From contig JAGLNB010000094.1 in assembly GCA_023139715.1 (NCBI GenBank), positions 1-7,172 of the forward strand: DNA of 7,172 bases. Direction: 5' to 3'. The stretch's first letter is position 1; every line of letters starts with the position of its first letter. Below the pieces are notes generated by a model, which saw only the letters and a list, made by a program, of their open reading frames with translations, had not been told where the DNA came from and ran no database searches. Below, in pieces: positions 1-6,499 of this stretch. The stretch comes from Planctomycetota bacterium (lineage in GTDB: Bacteria > Planctomycetota > Phycisphaerae > Sedimentisphaerales > Anaerobacaceae). The position numbers were made by a program, and so were the translations under genes.

Positions 1-290
1 TTTTGACAAAAATTGACAAAAAACGTTCAAAAACACTCACTTTTTGACTGTTTTTTCCTTGCCTATCTTATCCAGATTACGTAAAGTGATTTACCCCCCT
101 TTGATTTTGGGCTAAAAATAGGGTTCGGCCGAAAAATCGAATAAAAAAAACCCGAAAAATGCCATATTTTTGGATTTTGCACTCCACAAATCGAAATTTT
201 TTTTGACGATTTTGATTGAAAATGAAAGATAGTTGTTTGTTGTTAGTTGCTGATTGTTAGCCCGTTCTGAGTGTTGAGTTGAGCAAGCCA
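1..290. other. Gene-free AT-rich stretch
   Basis: No convincing reading frame is seen on either strand here. The left edge has a 10-bp tandem unit, TTGACAAAAA, twice in succession (3-22). A weak AT-only hairpin follows, TCAAAAA / TTTTTGA (27-33 and 41-47), with a T-run at 51-56. It could end a plus-strand gene lying left of the window, but the stem is poor. Further in are a 10-bp palindrome TTCGGCCGAA (124-133), a weak AAATCG/CGATTT dyad (188-193 and 207-212) and a simple-sequence GTTG-rich tract (about 230-260). The 11-mer GTGATTTACCC (86-96) recurs with one change at 3196-3206. Confidence 0.6.
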
Positions 291-326
291 TCCCGCACCA
301 AAATGAAAATCAATTTTGGTGCGGGA
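291..326 (-). terminator. Perfect 14-bp hairpin downstream of the acyltransferase gene
   Basis: The arms TCCCGCACCAAAAT (291-304) and ATTTTGGTGCGGGA (313-326) are exact reverse complements around an 8-nt loop. The hairpin starts about 31 nt past the stop codon of the minus-strand acyltransferase gene, where a terminator or 3'-end-stabilising hairpin would be expected. No T-run follows on the minus strand, so it is not a classical intrinsic terminator. It could instead be an inserted palindromic repeat. The structure is certain; the function is inferred. Confidence 0.5.
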
Positions 327-349
327 TTCCACAATTCCACAATTCTACA
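326..349. repeat. Tandem 8-bp repeat, three units
   Basis: Three consecutive units read ATTCCACA, ATTCCACA and ATTCTACA. A degenerate continuation (TTCTCAATTCA, 350-360) runs into the stop codon of the neighbouring minus-strand gene. It sits directly against the 14-bp hairpin, so the 3' flank of that gene is entirely repeat-like. Copy-number slippage here would not alter the protein as annotated. Confidence 0.65.
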
Positions 350-357
350 TTCTCAAT

Positions 358-1305
358 TCATTTGCTTTCTCTCGGCTGATGCTTCCATCTCCTGTGCAGC
401 CACCAATACTGGCTCGGCTCGGCTCGAATGAAAACCTCCATCGCTTTTGTGTATTCAGCGGTAATCCATTCGAGCGGCTTTTCCTTGTCCGCCCACTCCT
501 CAGGAAAAATTATACGGGTTACGCCAATCTCAAAGTAAAAACGATTGCCAACTCGACGGCTGTAGCCAATGCCTACGGGAATGTTGTTAATCACAGCGAG
601 CAAGGCAATGCTTTTGTAGCTGCTGGCCTTGCGGCCGAAGAAATCAACAAAGATACCCTTTTTGCCCGCATCCTGGTCGGCAATAAAACAAAGCGTCGCT
701 CCGCTGGAAGCAATGTCGCCCATAATCGGGGCAGCCCCTTTTTTGTCGATGATTTTCTGGCCGGCTTTTCTGCGAACGCCATACAAATAGTTGTTGATGA
801 ATTTATTATCGAGCGGCCGGGCAATGCTGTAAATATTAAATCCAAAAAGACCAAGCAAATAACCCATAATTTCAAAGTTGCCGTAATGAGCTGTGAGCAT
901 TAAAAGCCCTTTGCCCTGCTGCATAAGCCATTTGGCCTGCTCGGTGTTTTTATAAAACGAGTAATTTCGCCAGTTGTCCTTTTTGACCAGCCGTGGCATA
1001 CTCAAAACATCAACAGCGAGCATAGCGAGATTCTCAAAACTTCTGCGGCCGGTCTGCTCAAACCACTGCTCATCTTTTTCGGGAAAACTGGCTCGAAGAT
1101 TTTCCAATGCACGCTCGCGGCCTCCGCTATAATGCGTCCACAATAATCGGCCGAGAAAACATGCGAATTTAAGATTGGTTTCAATGCGAAAAAGATTGAG
1201 AAAGCTAATCAGAATGCGGAGCAGGATATAGCAAATCCAATCCACGAAAGGATTGTGTTTTTTCTTATGCCTTTTTCTTTTTCTCTGTTGGACAACCTCA
1301 GCCAT
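358..1305 (-). CDS. LpxL/HtrB-family lipid A acyltransferase
   Basis: Predicted 315-aa inner-membrane acyltransferase of the LpxL/LpxM (HtrB/MsbB) family, which moves a secondary acyl chain from acyl-ACP onto the lipid A precursor on the cytoplasmic face. A lysine/arginine-rich N-terminus (residues 8-17) precedes a hydrophobic anchor (about 20-40). The catalytic HX4E signature is present as H140-YGNF-E145. Other family blocks are GGRERALENLRASFP (61-75), DQDAG (210-214) and the C-terminal PSQYWWLHRRWK (297-308). Length fits the usual 290-320 aa. I chose the ATG at 1305. A TTG at 1326 would add seven residues; neither has a clear Shine-Dalgarno. It lies 245 bp downstream of the pilT-like gene on the same strand and may be separately transcribed. 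Family assignment is firm, but the exact acceptor and acyl chain cannot be told, and some members acylate other glycolipids. Confidence 0.88.
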   Translation of the reverse strand: MAEVVQQRKRKRHKKKHNPFVDWICYILLRILISFLNLFRIETNLKFACFLGRLLWTHYSGGRERALENLRASFPEKDEQWFEQTGRRSFENLAMLAVDVLSMPRLVKKDNWRNYSFYKNTEQAKWLMQQGKGLLMLTAHYGNFEIMGYLLGLFGFNIYSIARPLDNKFINNYLYGVRRKAGQKIIDKKGAAPIMGDIASSGATLCFIADQDAGKKGIFVDFFGRKASSYKSIALLAVINNIPVGIGYSRRVGNRFYFEIGVTRIIFPEEWADKEKPLEWITAEYTKAMEVFIRAEPSQYWWLHRRWKHQPRESK

Positions 1306-1550
1306 AGCTGCTGATTTTATATGCAAAGCCGCTGTCGGTCAAGCATTACAGCGGAGGCACAAAACGGGACGAGTAAAATTAACGCAAACTAAGAACCTTT
1401 TTCAAAACTCAATTTCGCCGGCTTGCAGCCCTTTGGACTTGCCGGCAGCATCAGAGAAAAACCGCTGTATTTCAATACCGCTTGCTTTCTCTTCCTTTCT
1501 GCAAGCCGAAAAATCCGGCAATCTGCTCGAAAGCAGTTCTGAAACAGGCT

Positions 1551-2642
1551 CTAAGAAAGCGGCTGAATAATATCAACCTTCCCAGACTGTGCCAGCCGCT
1601 TTTTCATTTTAGCTGGATTGCTTGAGCGGCAAATCGCTTCTTCGCGGTCAATGTAACCCTTTGTACACATTTTGGCTATGCTACTGTCCATTGTTTGCAT
1701 TCCAAGCTTGCTGGATGTTTCGATAATGTTCGGTATTTCGAAGATTCGATTGTCGCGGATGCAATTTCGAACAGCCGAATTACAAAGCAGTATTTCCGTA
1801 CATGGAACCATTCCATACTCGTCGATTCGCCTGAAGAGTGTTTGCGAAACAACTGCCTCGAGAGTGTTTGCGAGCATTGTTCGTATCTGGTTTTGCTGAT
1901 TAGCCGGATAAATATCTATAATTCGTTCGATAGTTTGAGCGGCATTGATTGTGTGCAGCGTACTAAAAACCAGATGGCCGGTTTCAGCGGCGGTAATTGT
2001 TGAGCTTGTGGTTTCCAAATCGCGCATTTCACCAACCATAATAATATCCGGGTCCTGTCGCAGTGCGTATCGCAGACCGCCGGCAAAACTCAGGCAATCG
2101 TCACCAACTTCCCGCTGCTCCACCATACTTGTTTTGTTTTGCAGAGCATATTCAATCGGGTCTTCAAGCGTGATTATGTGTTTACGATGCTTTGTATTTA
2201 CAAGTTCCACCATTGCAGCGAGCGTTGTACTTTTTCCACTGCCTGTGTGTCCGGTTACAAGTACAAGGCCTCTCGGCATATCCGCAAATGTTTCGACTAT
2301 GCCGGGCAAATGCAGCTCTGCCAGCGATGGAATTTCATTTGGAATGACTCGAAATGATATTGCGACAGTTTCTCTTTGATAGTGGGCATTACAGCGGAAG
2401 CGATGGTCATCATCGGTAGTTGTTGAAAAATCAAGGTCCCTGTTTTTCTCAAATCTTTCAAATTTTTCCAGTCCGACCATACTTAGTACCATTTTTTTTG
2501 CATCGTCATTTGTGACTAACGCATGTTCCAGATTTATTAGCTCGGTATTTTTCCTGATTACCGGCGGCATACCAACATTGATGTGAACATCACTTGCCTT
2601 CTTTGTGATTGCTTCCGTTAGTATAGTTTTTATATCTACCAC
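1551..2642 (-). CDS. pilT: PilT-type pilus retraction ATPase
   Basis: Predicted 363-aa cytoplasmic hexameric ATPase of the PilT/GspE superfamily, which drives depolymerisation (retraction) of type IV pili for twitching, adhesion or DNA uptake. An N-terminal PAS-like domain (about 1-105, with FRVIP at 97-101) is followed by the RecA-like motor. Walker A is GHTGSGKST (131-139), the Asp box HIITLEDPIE (155-164), Walker B DPDIIMVGEMRD (197-208) and the His box AAETGHLVFSTLHT (218-231). AVRNCIRD (290-297) matches the AIRNLIRE motif that marks PilT rather than the extension ATPase PilB, and the protein lacks PilB's long N-terminus. It is slightly longer than typical PilT (about 345 aa). The start is GTG, supported by GGAGG nine bases upstream. 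No other pilus gene is in the window. PilU or a PilT paralogue is the main alternative. Confidence 0.9.
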   Translation of the reverse strand: MVDIKTILTEAITKKASDVHINVGMPPVIRKNTELINLEHALVTNDDAKKMVLSMVGLEKFERFEKNRDLDFSTTTDDDHRFRCNAHYQRETVAISFRVIPNEIPSLAELHLPGIVETFADMPRGLVLVTGHTGSGKSTTLAAMVELVNTKHRKHIITLEDPIEYALQNKTSMVEQREVGDDCLSFAGGLRYALRQDPDIIMVGEMRDLETTSSTITAAETGHLVFSTLHTINAAQTIERIIDIYPANQQNQIRTMLANTLEAVVSQTLFRRIDEYGMVPCTEILLCNSAVRNCIRDNRIFEIPNIIETSSKLGMQTMDSSIAKMCTKGYIDREEAICRSSNPAKMKKRLAQSGKVDIIQPLS

Positions 2643-2651
2643 GTTAAAGAA

Positions 2652-2656
2652 CCTCC
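2652..2656 (-). promoter_or_regulatory. Strong Shine-Dalgarno fixing the GTG start of pilT
   Basis: The minus strand reads GGAGG, then nine bases (TTCTTTAAC), then GTG. This is the best ribosome binding site in the window, and it justifies a GTG start at 2642 over any internal ATG. Confidence 0.8.
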
Positions 2657-2748
2657 AAAAAATATTGATACAGAGTTAATTGTAGATTTTGTATATTGTT
2701 TTTTTTGTTTGTATTTATTTTTTCGCTCATTCCTGCACTATAAAACCT

Positions 2749-2793
2749 GGGGCTAACCGACGGAGGAGAGGGAGAGGAGATCGGACTAGCCCC
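2749..2793. repeat. Palindromic element with purine-only loop
   Basis: GGGGCTA (2749-2755) pairs with TAGCCCC (2787-2793), and an inner CCGA (2757-2760) pairs with TCGG (2781-2784), separated by one- and two-base bulges. The loop (2762-2780) is 19 nt of uninterrupted G/A, GGAGGAGAGGGAGAGGAGA. The element sits between the small membrane-protein gene and pilT and is much richer in G+C than its surroundings. No T-run flanks it, so an intrinsic terminator is unlikely. Its form suggests a REP-like or other short dispersed element, but only one copy is in the window. Confidence 0.55.
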
Positions 2794-2848
2794 ATTCTAC
2801 ATGTATTCAATATGCAGCTTTATTTTAAGCAGCGTACAATTTTAAACC

Positions 2849-3061
2849 TCAATATAAATTTCTGCGTTGCAGATACAACAACGGCAATTTCAGTTTGTTG
2901 CTTTGTAAGAACAGTATTGCATTCAGAGCTGAAAAAATTATTAATAACATTCTTAAATACTCGTCATTTGTATGATGAAAATATCCAAAATCAGCACAGG
3001 TCAGAGCCAGCAAAAAAACTGTTACACAAAATACAATCAGAAACATCTTTGCTTTACTCAT
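2849..3061 (-). CDS. Small two-helix membrane protein, function unknown
   Basis: A 70-aa predicted inner-membrane protein that I do not recognise. Two hydrophobic segments (about 7-23 and 36-53) are joined by a short polar linker holding DFGYFHHTNDEY. The tail is basic (KLKLP...QRRNLY), so it likely stays in the cytoplasm, which places the linker outside. One cysteine (C22) ends the first helix, but the residues before it do not make a good lipobox. Support for a real gene: ATG at 3061 with GAGGA seven bases upstream, a sensible hydrophobic pattern, and an otherwise empty region between the terminator at 3282-3315 and pilT. A short upstream frame overlaps its start by ATGA, suggesting coupled translation. 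No homologue is claimed. Confidence 0.55.
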   Translation of the reverse strand: MSKAKMFLIVFCVTVFLLALTCADFGYFHHTNDEYLRMLLIIFSALNAILFLQSNKLKLPLLYLQRRNLY

Positions 3062-3147
3062 AAGTTTTTCCTCATCACAGGTGTAGCGAAAACTACTTCT
3101 TCTTCATAAGTTTTGTTTTTACCGTCGTTGTTTTGCATAATTTTCAT
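3058..3147 (-). CDS. Possible 29-aa upstream leader frame overlapping the small membrane gene
   Basis: A short minus-strand frame starts MKIMQNNDGK, has an acidic middle (TYEEEVVF) and ends RKNL. Its TGA stop overlaps the ATG of the 70-aa membrane protein as ATGA, the arrangement typical of translational coupling. There is no Shine-Dalgarno before either of its first two ATGs. A TATAAC hexamer ends only a few bases before the first ATG, so any transcript from it would be nearly leaderless. The frame may be a leader peptide, a tiny gene or chance. The second ATG (3138) would give 26 aa. Confidence 0.3.
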   Translation of the reverse strand: MKIMQNNDGKNKTYEEEVVFATPVMRKNL

Positions 3148-3281
3148 ATTGTTATATTAATGTTTTTGCTCGAACAATCCAATTGTGGTAACTACGTGAT
3201 TTGCCCGGCAAATGGCCGATTTTCACTTATTTTTGCCATTCCTTGCAATAAATGCGCAGAAAAGTGGTGAAAAGTACGCAT

Positions 3282-3315
3282 AAAAAAAAGCGGCACTAAA
3301 GATTAGCACCGCTTT
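3282..3315 (-). terminator. Intrinsic terminator of the exported-protein gene
   Basis: On the minus strand AAAGCGG, TG and CTAA pair with TTAG, TG and CCGCTTT around a TCT loop. That is 13 pairs, two of them G-T wobbles in the middle. Eight T residues follow directly (complement of 3282-3289). It begins about 31 nt past the stop codon at 3347 and is the clearest terminator in the window. It should separate the exported-protein gene from the small membrane gene downstream. Confidence 0.88.
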
Positions 3316-3346
3316 GAAATATCGAGTTTTAAAACATTTAGCTGCG

Positions 3347-4546
3347 TTATGGTGTAATAGCACTTGAAGATGAACTTGAACTTCCGCCACCGCCGCCTGC
3401 TACTGCGATTCCACCGGCTGTAGCTCCACCTATTACACCTGCTGTGCCAAGGCCAACTCCGCCGATTGTAGCTCCACCTGCTATTCCGCCACCAACACCA
3501 CCAACACCTCCGGCCAATGCTCCGCCGACAGTTCCGCCAGCGATTGAGCCGCCAATGCCAAAACCAGTACCCTGTGCACCAAGCAATCCTGAAGTTGGGC
3601 CAAAGACCATTCCAACTGGATTTACAGCACCTTCGCAGGAAAGAGCCGCACAAATGTTAGCTGCTTTAACTGCCTGGAGACATTCAACTGCTGCCCATCT
3701 CGGCAGGTCAGCTTGGTCTTTGATTTTCATCGCTTTCTTGCGCAGGCCAATTTTTTTGATGAGCTTTTCAAACTTTTTACCAATCCCTGTCAAATCAACC
3801 GCAACACCGGCTGCATCGGTTTTATAGGTTGCAACTTCGCTACGAAGCTTTTCTTTTTTGCCATTGATTTTTGTAGTTGCTTCAAATACAGAAATGCTCA
3901 TATAAATGTCATCGATTTCGGGGCTGAAAAGATAAACAGTTCCGATTTTACATTTCACATCACCGGGCTCGCCATCGGCTGCGACGGCCTGAATCAAAAA
4001 CGGCTGCGAAATCGCACGGACAGCTATCATATCACCAAACGCTTCGGTGGTCAGATTTATAGCTGTGAGTGTAAAGTTTATTTCACCAAGCGAAGCACTC
4101 AGCGGTGAAAGGTCGAAAGATTGTTTCCATGTTGTGCCAACGTTGGCCTTTGTAACCTGACTGATTGCAGGGACACATTGATTGTTAACGTTTTCAATAA
4201 ATTTCATATCACCGCCGAGACCGGAAATATTTTTGGTCTGTCTGTCGAGAACAAATGACATTCCCTGCGGATTCTGACCGGCTGTAAGGTCGACGTTGTC
4301 TGCACTGATAAGATACTTTGCAAATTTGCCGTCCATCAAATCCTGTTTTTTTACCGTTACCATTGTTTCAACCTGACTGTTGAATTGGCCAAAGCCCTTA
4401 TACTCCAGCAAGGATAACATTTTATAATACTCAAGGCTTTGTTCTTCAGCCATCGCCGGCGCAGAAGCAACAAGAACAACCGCCGCAATCAGAAAAAAAA
4501 TCGCAGTAAGGCAAGAAACATTTTTACTTTTTAAAACTCTATTCAT
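3347..4546 (-). CDS. Exported protein of unknown function with Gly-rich, Ser-tipped tail
   Basis: A 399-aa protein that I do not recognise. A Sec signal peptide is clear: basic n-region (MNRVLKSK), hydrophobic core (about 15-29) and an AMA/EE cleavage site near residue 33. The mature part (about 34-255) alternates polar and hydrophobic residues, as in a beta-rich domain. A basic cluster (257-278, KKFEKLIKKIGLRKK) and a Cys-bearing helix-like stretch (C289, C299, C304) follow; C124 and C199 make five cysteines in the mature chain. Residues 324-388 are Gly/Ala/Val/Ile-rich with repeated GxxxG-type spacing (GGSIAGGTVGGALAGG), then GGGGG, seven serines and AITP. The tail uses mixed Gly and Ser codons. 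The ATG at 4546 has AAAGGGG just upstream, and an AT-rich TATAAA lies at 4577-4582. A terminator follows the stop. It reads as a single-gene unit, likely periplasmic or surface-associated; the tail could insert into membrane or self-associate. Confidence 0.8.
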   Translation of the reverse strand: MNRVLKSKNVSCLTAIFFLIAAVVLVASAPAMAEEQSLEYYKMLSLLEYKGFGQFNSQVETMVTVKKQDLMDGKFAKYLISADNVDLTAGQNPQGMSFVLDRQTKNISGLGGDMKFIENVNNQCVPAISQVTKANVGTTWKQSFDLSPLSASLGEINFTLTAINLTTEAFGDMIAVRAISQPFLIQAVAADGEPGDVKCKIGTVYLFSPEIDDIYMSISVFEATTKINGKKEKLRSEVATYKTDAAGVAVDLTGIGKKFEKLIKKIGLRKKAMKIKDQADLPRWAAVECLQAVKAANICAALSCEGAVNPVGMVFGPTSGLLGAQGTGFGIGGSIAGGTVGGALAGGVGGVGGGIAGGATIGGVGLGTAGVIGGATAGGIAVAGGGGGSSSSSSSAITP

Positions 4547-4862
4547 ATTAAATCCCCTTTCGATTAATTTTAATTTTTTATAATAATAGCTGCCAAAATC
4601 AAAAATAAAAAAATTACAAAACCATCGTAATATAATGAATGATTCTTTTGACTAAGAATCGAAAATTACTTTTTCGGAATCAGCTTCTTTTGGAGAATCC
4701 CCTCTTGCGACTTTTATTGAAGAATAATCCATTTATACCAACAATACATTACGGTTTATACAATTATATTTATAAAGCTGTCAAACTATTATTTCTTTTT
4801 TTCAGAATAAACAGTTATGAATTTTCTGGAACTTTATCTCAAAAAGCGGTAGAAATCAAAAG
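4547..4862. other. AT-rich divergent spacer between the exported-protein gene and nadE
   Basis: No supported gene lies in these 316 bases. On the minus-strand side a TATAAA (4577-4582) could serve the exported-protein gene, with only a poor -35. On the plus strand a perfect TATAAT (4631-4636) sits four bases before a perfect dyad, GATTCTT-N6-AAGAATC (4641-4660). The rest, up to nadE, is AT-rich without a recognisable riboswitch, and no good Shine-Dalgarno precedes the nadE ATG. If transcription starts near 4643, nadE would have a leader of about 220 nt. Confidence 0.5.
4641..4660. promoter_or_regulatory. Operator-like dyad just downstream of a TATAAT
   Basis: GATTCTT (4641-4647) and AAGAATC (4654-4660) form a perfect 7-bp inverted repeat with a 6-nt centre. 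A consensus -10 hexamer TATAAT lies at 4631-4636, which would put the dyad over the transcription start, a usual repressor position. No good -35 lies 16-18 bases upstream of that hexamer, so promoter use is uncertain. A regulator cannot be named. Confidence 0.3.
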
Positions 4863-6491
4863 ATGCTTGTAGCACTTGGACAATTTAACGCTGTAGTTGG
4901 CGATTTGAATGGTAATTCAGAGAAGATGCGCAAAATTTATGACGAGGCATTGCGCAGAAATGCGGACCTGCTTTGCTTTTGCGAGTTGGCTGTTTGCGGC
5001 TACCCTCCTGAAGATTTGCTGTTCAAAGAGCATTTTTTGGCTGACAATCGGTTAATAGTTGAGAAACTCGCCTCTGAATTTACCGAGATTACCACAGTGG
5101 TTGGCTTTGCTGAGAGTCATAACGGCCACAATTACAATTCCGCAGCTGTTTTACAAAACGGCCGCATAGCCAAAATTTACCGCAAAGGCCGACTTCCAAA
5201 TCATGGCGTTTTTGATGAGCAAAGATATTTTCAGGCCGGCACTGAGCCGGCAATAATTAATGTATCTGGAAATAATATAGCTATTACTATTTGTGCTGAC
5301 ATTTGGGACGTTGACTGGCTGGATGATTTTTTGAAAAATGCCGGACAGTTGCAGATGATTCTCAATCTTTCCTGCTCGCCGTTTCATACGGGAAAGGTCA
5401 AACGAAGGCAAAAAATAATAAGCAGCTGCGCAAAAAAATTCAATTGTGCGGTTTCGTATTGCAATCTTGTTGGTGGCCAGGATGAACTTGTTTTTGACGG
5501 GGTAAGCTGCTTTGCCGATTCGACTGGCAAAATAGTTGTAAAAGCAAAAGCATTCCAAGAGGACTTACTGCTCGCAGAAGTGACGGCAGCTGGAAGTGGT
5601 GTTCAGGTCAGAGCCGTAGAGCCATTGGCCGAGCAGCCGAGCGATTCGGTTGACGAAATTTATCGGGCACTCGTGCTGGGAACAAAAGATTACGTTGAAA
5701 AAAATGGCTTTGAAAAAGTTTTGCTCGGGCTTAGTGGCGGAATAGATTCTGCCTTAACAGCAGCTGTTGCAACTGCCGCAATTGGGGCAAAAAATGTAAT
5801 TGGTATTACAATGCCAACACGATTTAATAGCAGCGAAACAATTGCTGATGCGGGGAAAATCGCAGAAAATCTCGGCATTGAATTCATGGCTATTCCAATC
5901 GAAACGGTGCTTGGACAGTTTGATGGTTCGCTGCAAAAAGTAGCCGGCTGGAATAGTGAAGGAGTTGGCTACGAAAATCTGCAGGCCAGAATTCGCGGAA
6001 CAATTTTAATGTCGCTTAGTAATAGTACTGGCGCTTTGGTTTTGACAAGCGGCAATAAAAGCGAAACAGCTGTCGGCTACACCACGCTTTACGGCGATAC
6101 GGCTGGCGGCTTTGCTGTAATAAAGGATGTTCCAAAAACGCTGGTTTACAAACTCGCTAAACACATAAACAAAATAAATGATAAGGAAATTATTCCCGCT
6201 TCGATTATAAATCGTCCGCCAAGTGCCGAGCTTAGAGCCAATCAGAAAGACACAGATTCTCTTTGCGATTACGACCTGCTCGATAAAATTCTCCTCGGCT
6301 ACATTGAGCAGGATAAATCTGCAAAGCAGCTTATTAAATCCGGATTACCGAAAGAGGCCGTGAAAAAAATCATTTCGCTGGTCGATAAAAATGAATACAA
6401 AAGAAGGCAATCACCGCCCGGCATAAAAATTACGCCAAAGGCATTCGGCAAAGACCGGCGGCTGCCGATTACAAATCATTACAAACCTTAA
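4863..6491 (+). CDS. nadE: Glutamine-dependent NAD+ synthetase
   Basis: A 542-aa two-domain cytoplasmic enzyme for the last step of NAD synthesis: nicotinate adenine dinucleotide is adenylated by ATP and amidated with ammonia released from glutamine. The N-terminal nitrilase-fold glutaminase (about 1-255) shows its triad as E41 (CELAVCGYPPEDLL), K108 (YRKGRLPNHGVFDE) and C144 (ITICADIWD). The synthetase domain has the ATP-pyrophosphatase loop LLGLSGGIDSALTA (287-300), a second loop LTSGNKSETAVGYTTLYGD (394-412), PPSAELRANQKD (452-463) and the terminal KRRQSPPG and RRLPITN blocks. Length matches the shorter bacterial glutamine-dependent form. One oddity is alanine after the catalytic Cys, where glutamate is usual. 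The ATG at 4863 agrees with the family N-terminus, although no clear Shine-Dalgarno precedes it. It is convergent with the LAB_N gene. Confidence 0.96.
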   Translation: MLVALGQFNAVVGDLNGNSEKMRKIYDEALRRNADLLCFCELAVCGYPPEDLLFKEHFLADNRLIVEKLASEFTEITTVVGFAESHNGHNYNSAAVLQNGRIAKIYRKGRLPNHGVFDEQRYFQAGTEPAIINVSGNNIAITICADIWDVDWLDDFLKNAGQLQMILNLSCSPFHTGKVKRRQKIISSCAKKFNCAVSYCNLVGGQDELVFDGVSCFADSTGKIVVKAKAFQEDLLLAEVTAAGSGVQVRAVEPLAEQPSDSVDEIYRALVLGTKDYVEKNGFEKVLLGLSGGIDSALTAAVATAAIGAKNVIGITMPTRFNSSETIADAGKIAENLGIEFMAIPIETVLGQFDGSLQKVAGWNSEGVGYENLQARIRGTILMSLSNSTGALVLTSGNKSETAVGYTTLYGDTAGGFAVIKDVPKTLVYKLAKHINKINDKEIIPASIINRPPSAELRANQKDTDSLCDYDLLDKILLGYIEQDKSAKQLIKSGLPKEAVKKIISLVDKNEYKRRQSPPGIKITPKAFGKDRRLPITNHYKP

Positions 6492-6499
6492 AAAACTAT

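Noticed and set aside
1..60. CRISPR-like or iteron-like array suggested by TTGACAAAAA repeats
   Set aside because: Only two exact contiguous 10-bp units, with no spacers, no origin features and no associated genes.
316..903. Plus-strand 195-aa frame
   Set aside because: Lies entirely opposite the acyltransferase gene, whose HX4E and HRRWK motifs are intact.
1253..1570. Plus-strand 105-aa frame with a signal-peptide-like start
   Set aside because: The hydrophobic start is antisense to the lysine-rich N-terminus of the acyltransferase, no Shine-Dalgarno was found, and the rest is low-information sequence.
2689..3063. Plus-strand 124-aa frame
   Set aside because: Runs through the palindromic element and opposite the small membrane-protein gene; its composition is unconvincing and no ribosome binding site is seen.
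3303..3653. Minus-strand Trp/Arg-rich frame
   Set aside because: An alternate-frame shadow of the same Gly-rich coding stretch with implausible composition; it starts inside the real gene and runs into its terminator.
3444..3827. Plus-strand proline-rich frame (PPTPPTPPANAPP-like)
   Set aside because: It is the antisense of the Gly/Ala-rich tail of the exported protein; Gly codons read backwards as Pro. The minus-strand gene has a signal peptide, ribosome binding site and terminator.
4639..4872. Plus-strand 77-aa frame before nadE, overlapping its start by 10 bases
   Set aside because: Leu/Asn/Lys-rich product expected from AT-rich spacer DNA, with no Shine-Dalgarno; its start sits on a promoter-like TATAAT and dyad.
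5151..5558. Minus-strand 135-aa frame
   Set aside because: Antisense shadow of the nadE glutaminase domain.
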